DNA from: Streptomyces sp. NBC_00273
GTDB taxonomy: Bacteria; Actinomycetota; Actinomycetes; Streptomycetales; Streptomycetaceae
Length of the DNA stretch: 64,000 bases
Direction: 5' to 3'
Assembly (NCBI RefSeq): GCF_036178145.1
Contig: NZ_CP108067.1
Span: forward strand, 1,612,001-1,676,000
Part shown: positions 63,321 to 64,000 of the stretch, piece by piece
How the letters are laid out: each line of letters starts with the position of its first letter
How positions within the stretch are numbered: position 1 is the first letter of the stretch
Notes under the pieces: model-generated
Told to the model about the DNA's origin: nothing
What the model saw: the letters and a program-made list of their open reading frames with translations, nothing else
Databases searched by the model: none
Position numbers and translations under genes: made by a program

Positions 63321-64000
63321 TCAGCATCCCGCCGGTGCGGGCGTTCCCCTCAGGGCGTGCGTGAGGTGGTCGCCGAGGTGGGGCAGCCAGTCCGGCCGGG
63401 CATTGCCGAGGAGATGGTCCCCGTGCGGGACGGACAGATAGGTGCCGTTCGGCGCCAGCCGGGCCAAGGGCTCGCCGTTCGTCACGCCGGGGATGACGTC
63501 CTGGCCGCCGTCCACGACCAGCAGTGGGGCCGCGATACGAGGTGCCAGGGCGGCGAGGTCCACCTGGCGTACGAACTCGCGTGCGGCGTCGGCTCCTCCG
63601 GCACGTCGGGCCATGATGTCCCGTACCGGCGGAGGCAGTTCCTCCCAGTCGAGGCGGAAGGGCCCGCTGACGGTGGCGACGGCCGCCACGCGCGGTTCCA
63701 GCGCCGCGGTCCGGGCCGCGAAATAGCCGCCCAGGCTCAGGCCGACGAGCCCGACGCGGGCGGCGCCGAGGGCGTCGACGGCCCGGCCCACGATCCGCTC
63801 GTAGTCCGGCACGAAGGTCGTGGTGGCCGCGAGCACACCCTGGCCGGGCCCGTCCATCGCGAACACCGCCAGCCCTCTGGCCAGGAGCGCGGACACGAGA
63901 TCGAGGAACTCCTCCTTGGCCGAGTCCAGGCCGGGGACGACGACCACGGTCCCGGGCGCGTCGGCGGGGCCGCGCAGCCAGCCGGTGAATCCCTCGCCGC
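63321..64000 (-). CDS. alpha/beta hydrolase of the FrsA/EstB type (partial, runs off window end)
   Basis: At least 226 residues; the frame is still open at the window end, so the N-terminus is missing. TVVVVPGLDSAKEEFLDLVS is the oxyanion segment, FAMDGPGQGV follows, and the nucleophile elbow is GLSLGGYFAARTAALEP. The late acid LLVVDGGQDVIPGV and SVPHGDHLL histidine loop complete the triad. Similarities point to the FrsA/2,6-dihydropseudooxynicotine hydrolase-like group, with C-C or ester bond cleavage; substrate unknown. Separated from the YhgE-like gene by a bidirectional hairpin. Confidence 0.85.
   Translation of the reverse strand, partial: GEGFTGWLRGPADAPGTVVVVPGLDSAKEEFLDLVSALLARGLAVFAMDGPGQGVLAATTTFVPDYERIVGRAVDALGAARVGLVGLSLGGYFAARTAALEPRVAAVATVSGPFRLDWEELPPPVRDIMARRAGGADAAREFVRQVDLAALAPRIAAPLLVVDGGQDVIPGVTNGEPLARLAPNGTYLSVPHGDHLLGNARPDWLPHLGDHLTHALRGTPAPAGC

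Overview
The window is very GC-rich with strong third-position G/C bias. It carries gene types typical of soil actinomycetes: ECF42 sigma factor, SpoIIE-type phosphatases, RamB-like regulator, PPK2 and an LAxTG wall-anchored protein. The best fit is a Streptomyces or close relative chromosome. No rRNA, tRNA, CRISPR array or intact IS element was seen. Start codons are mostly ATG or GTG, and many genes overlap by ATGA, GTGA or TGATG, implying translational coupling. Functions are inferred from protein motifs and family knowledge; no searches were run.

Region 1 (1-8.7 kb) is a mixed housekeeping and regulatory stretch. It holds the end of an MFS exporter, a small protein, a NIPSNAP-type protein, a TerD-type protein, a DGPF/YCII protein coupled to its ECF42 sigma factor, and a DUF4118 membrane protein. 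A frameshifted hydrolase with a DUF2809/VanZ-like protein follows, then a divergent ene-reductase/MarR pair with two matching operators. Region 2 (8.9-19.1 kb) starts with an abrupt out-of-frame junction of a GH15 N-terminus to an MFS C-terminus. A probable stress/ion block follows: helix-bundle protein, PPK2, P-type ATPase, SulP transporter, membrane alpha/beta hydrolase and CPBP protease. Region 3 (19.2-30 kb) holds a purine-type deaminase, a 579-bp gap, a Dyp peroxidase coupled to an unrecognised protein, a three-gene glycerol-type catabolic operon, and a divergent TPR-like gene preceded by a 20-codon leader ORF, then an amino-acid permease.

Region 4 (30-44.3 kb) opens with gene debris: a truncated, frameshifted uracil-DNA-glycosylase-like/ADP-ribosyltransferase-like reading frame. 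Next come a TetR/hydrolase pair with a 17-bp perfect inverted repeat, a D,D-carboxypeptidase, an unknown protein, two SpoIIE-family phosphatases, and the methylcitrate operon prpD-prpB-prpC divergent from a RamB/PrpR-like regulator.

Region 5 (44.3-61 kb) is the most interesting part and looks like a cobalamin acquisition island. Three cobalamin riboswitches precede (i) a small secreted DUF4430 protein, (ii) a secreted protein with an alpha/alpha-toroid followed by a DUF4430 domain, the domain order of animal intrinsic factor/transcobalamin, and (iii) an operon. That operon encodes a 926-residue LAxTG-anchored toroid protein, a 309-residue membrane-anchored protein sharing its N-terminal domain, and a complete ECF transporter (T, fused A-A, S). 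A cobalamin-binding-type protein lies upstream. A TsaD paralogue and a BtuFCD/FecBCD-type ABC importer lie downstream. My inference is a surface relay: secreted and wall-held B12 binders pass ligand to an ECF importer, all repressed by B12.

Region 6 (61-64 kb) holds a MerR regulator divergent from a YhgE/Pip-type membrane protein, with a palindromic operator between them, and the C-terminal part of an alpha/beta hydrolase running off the window end.
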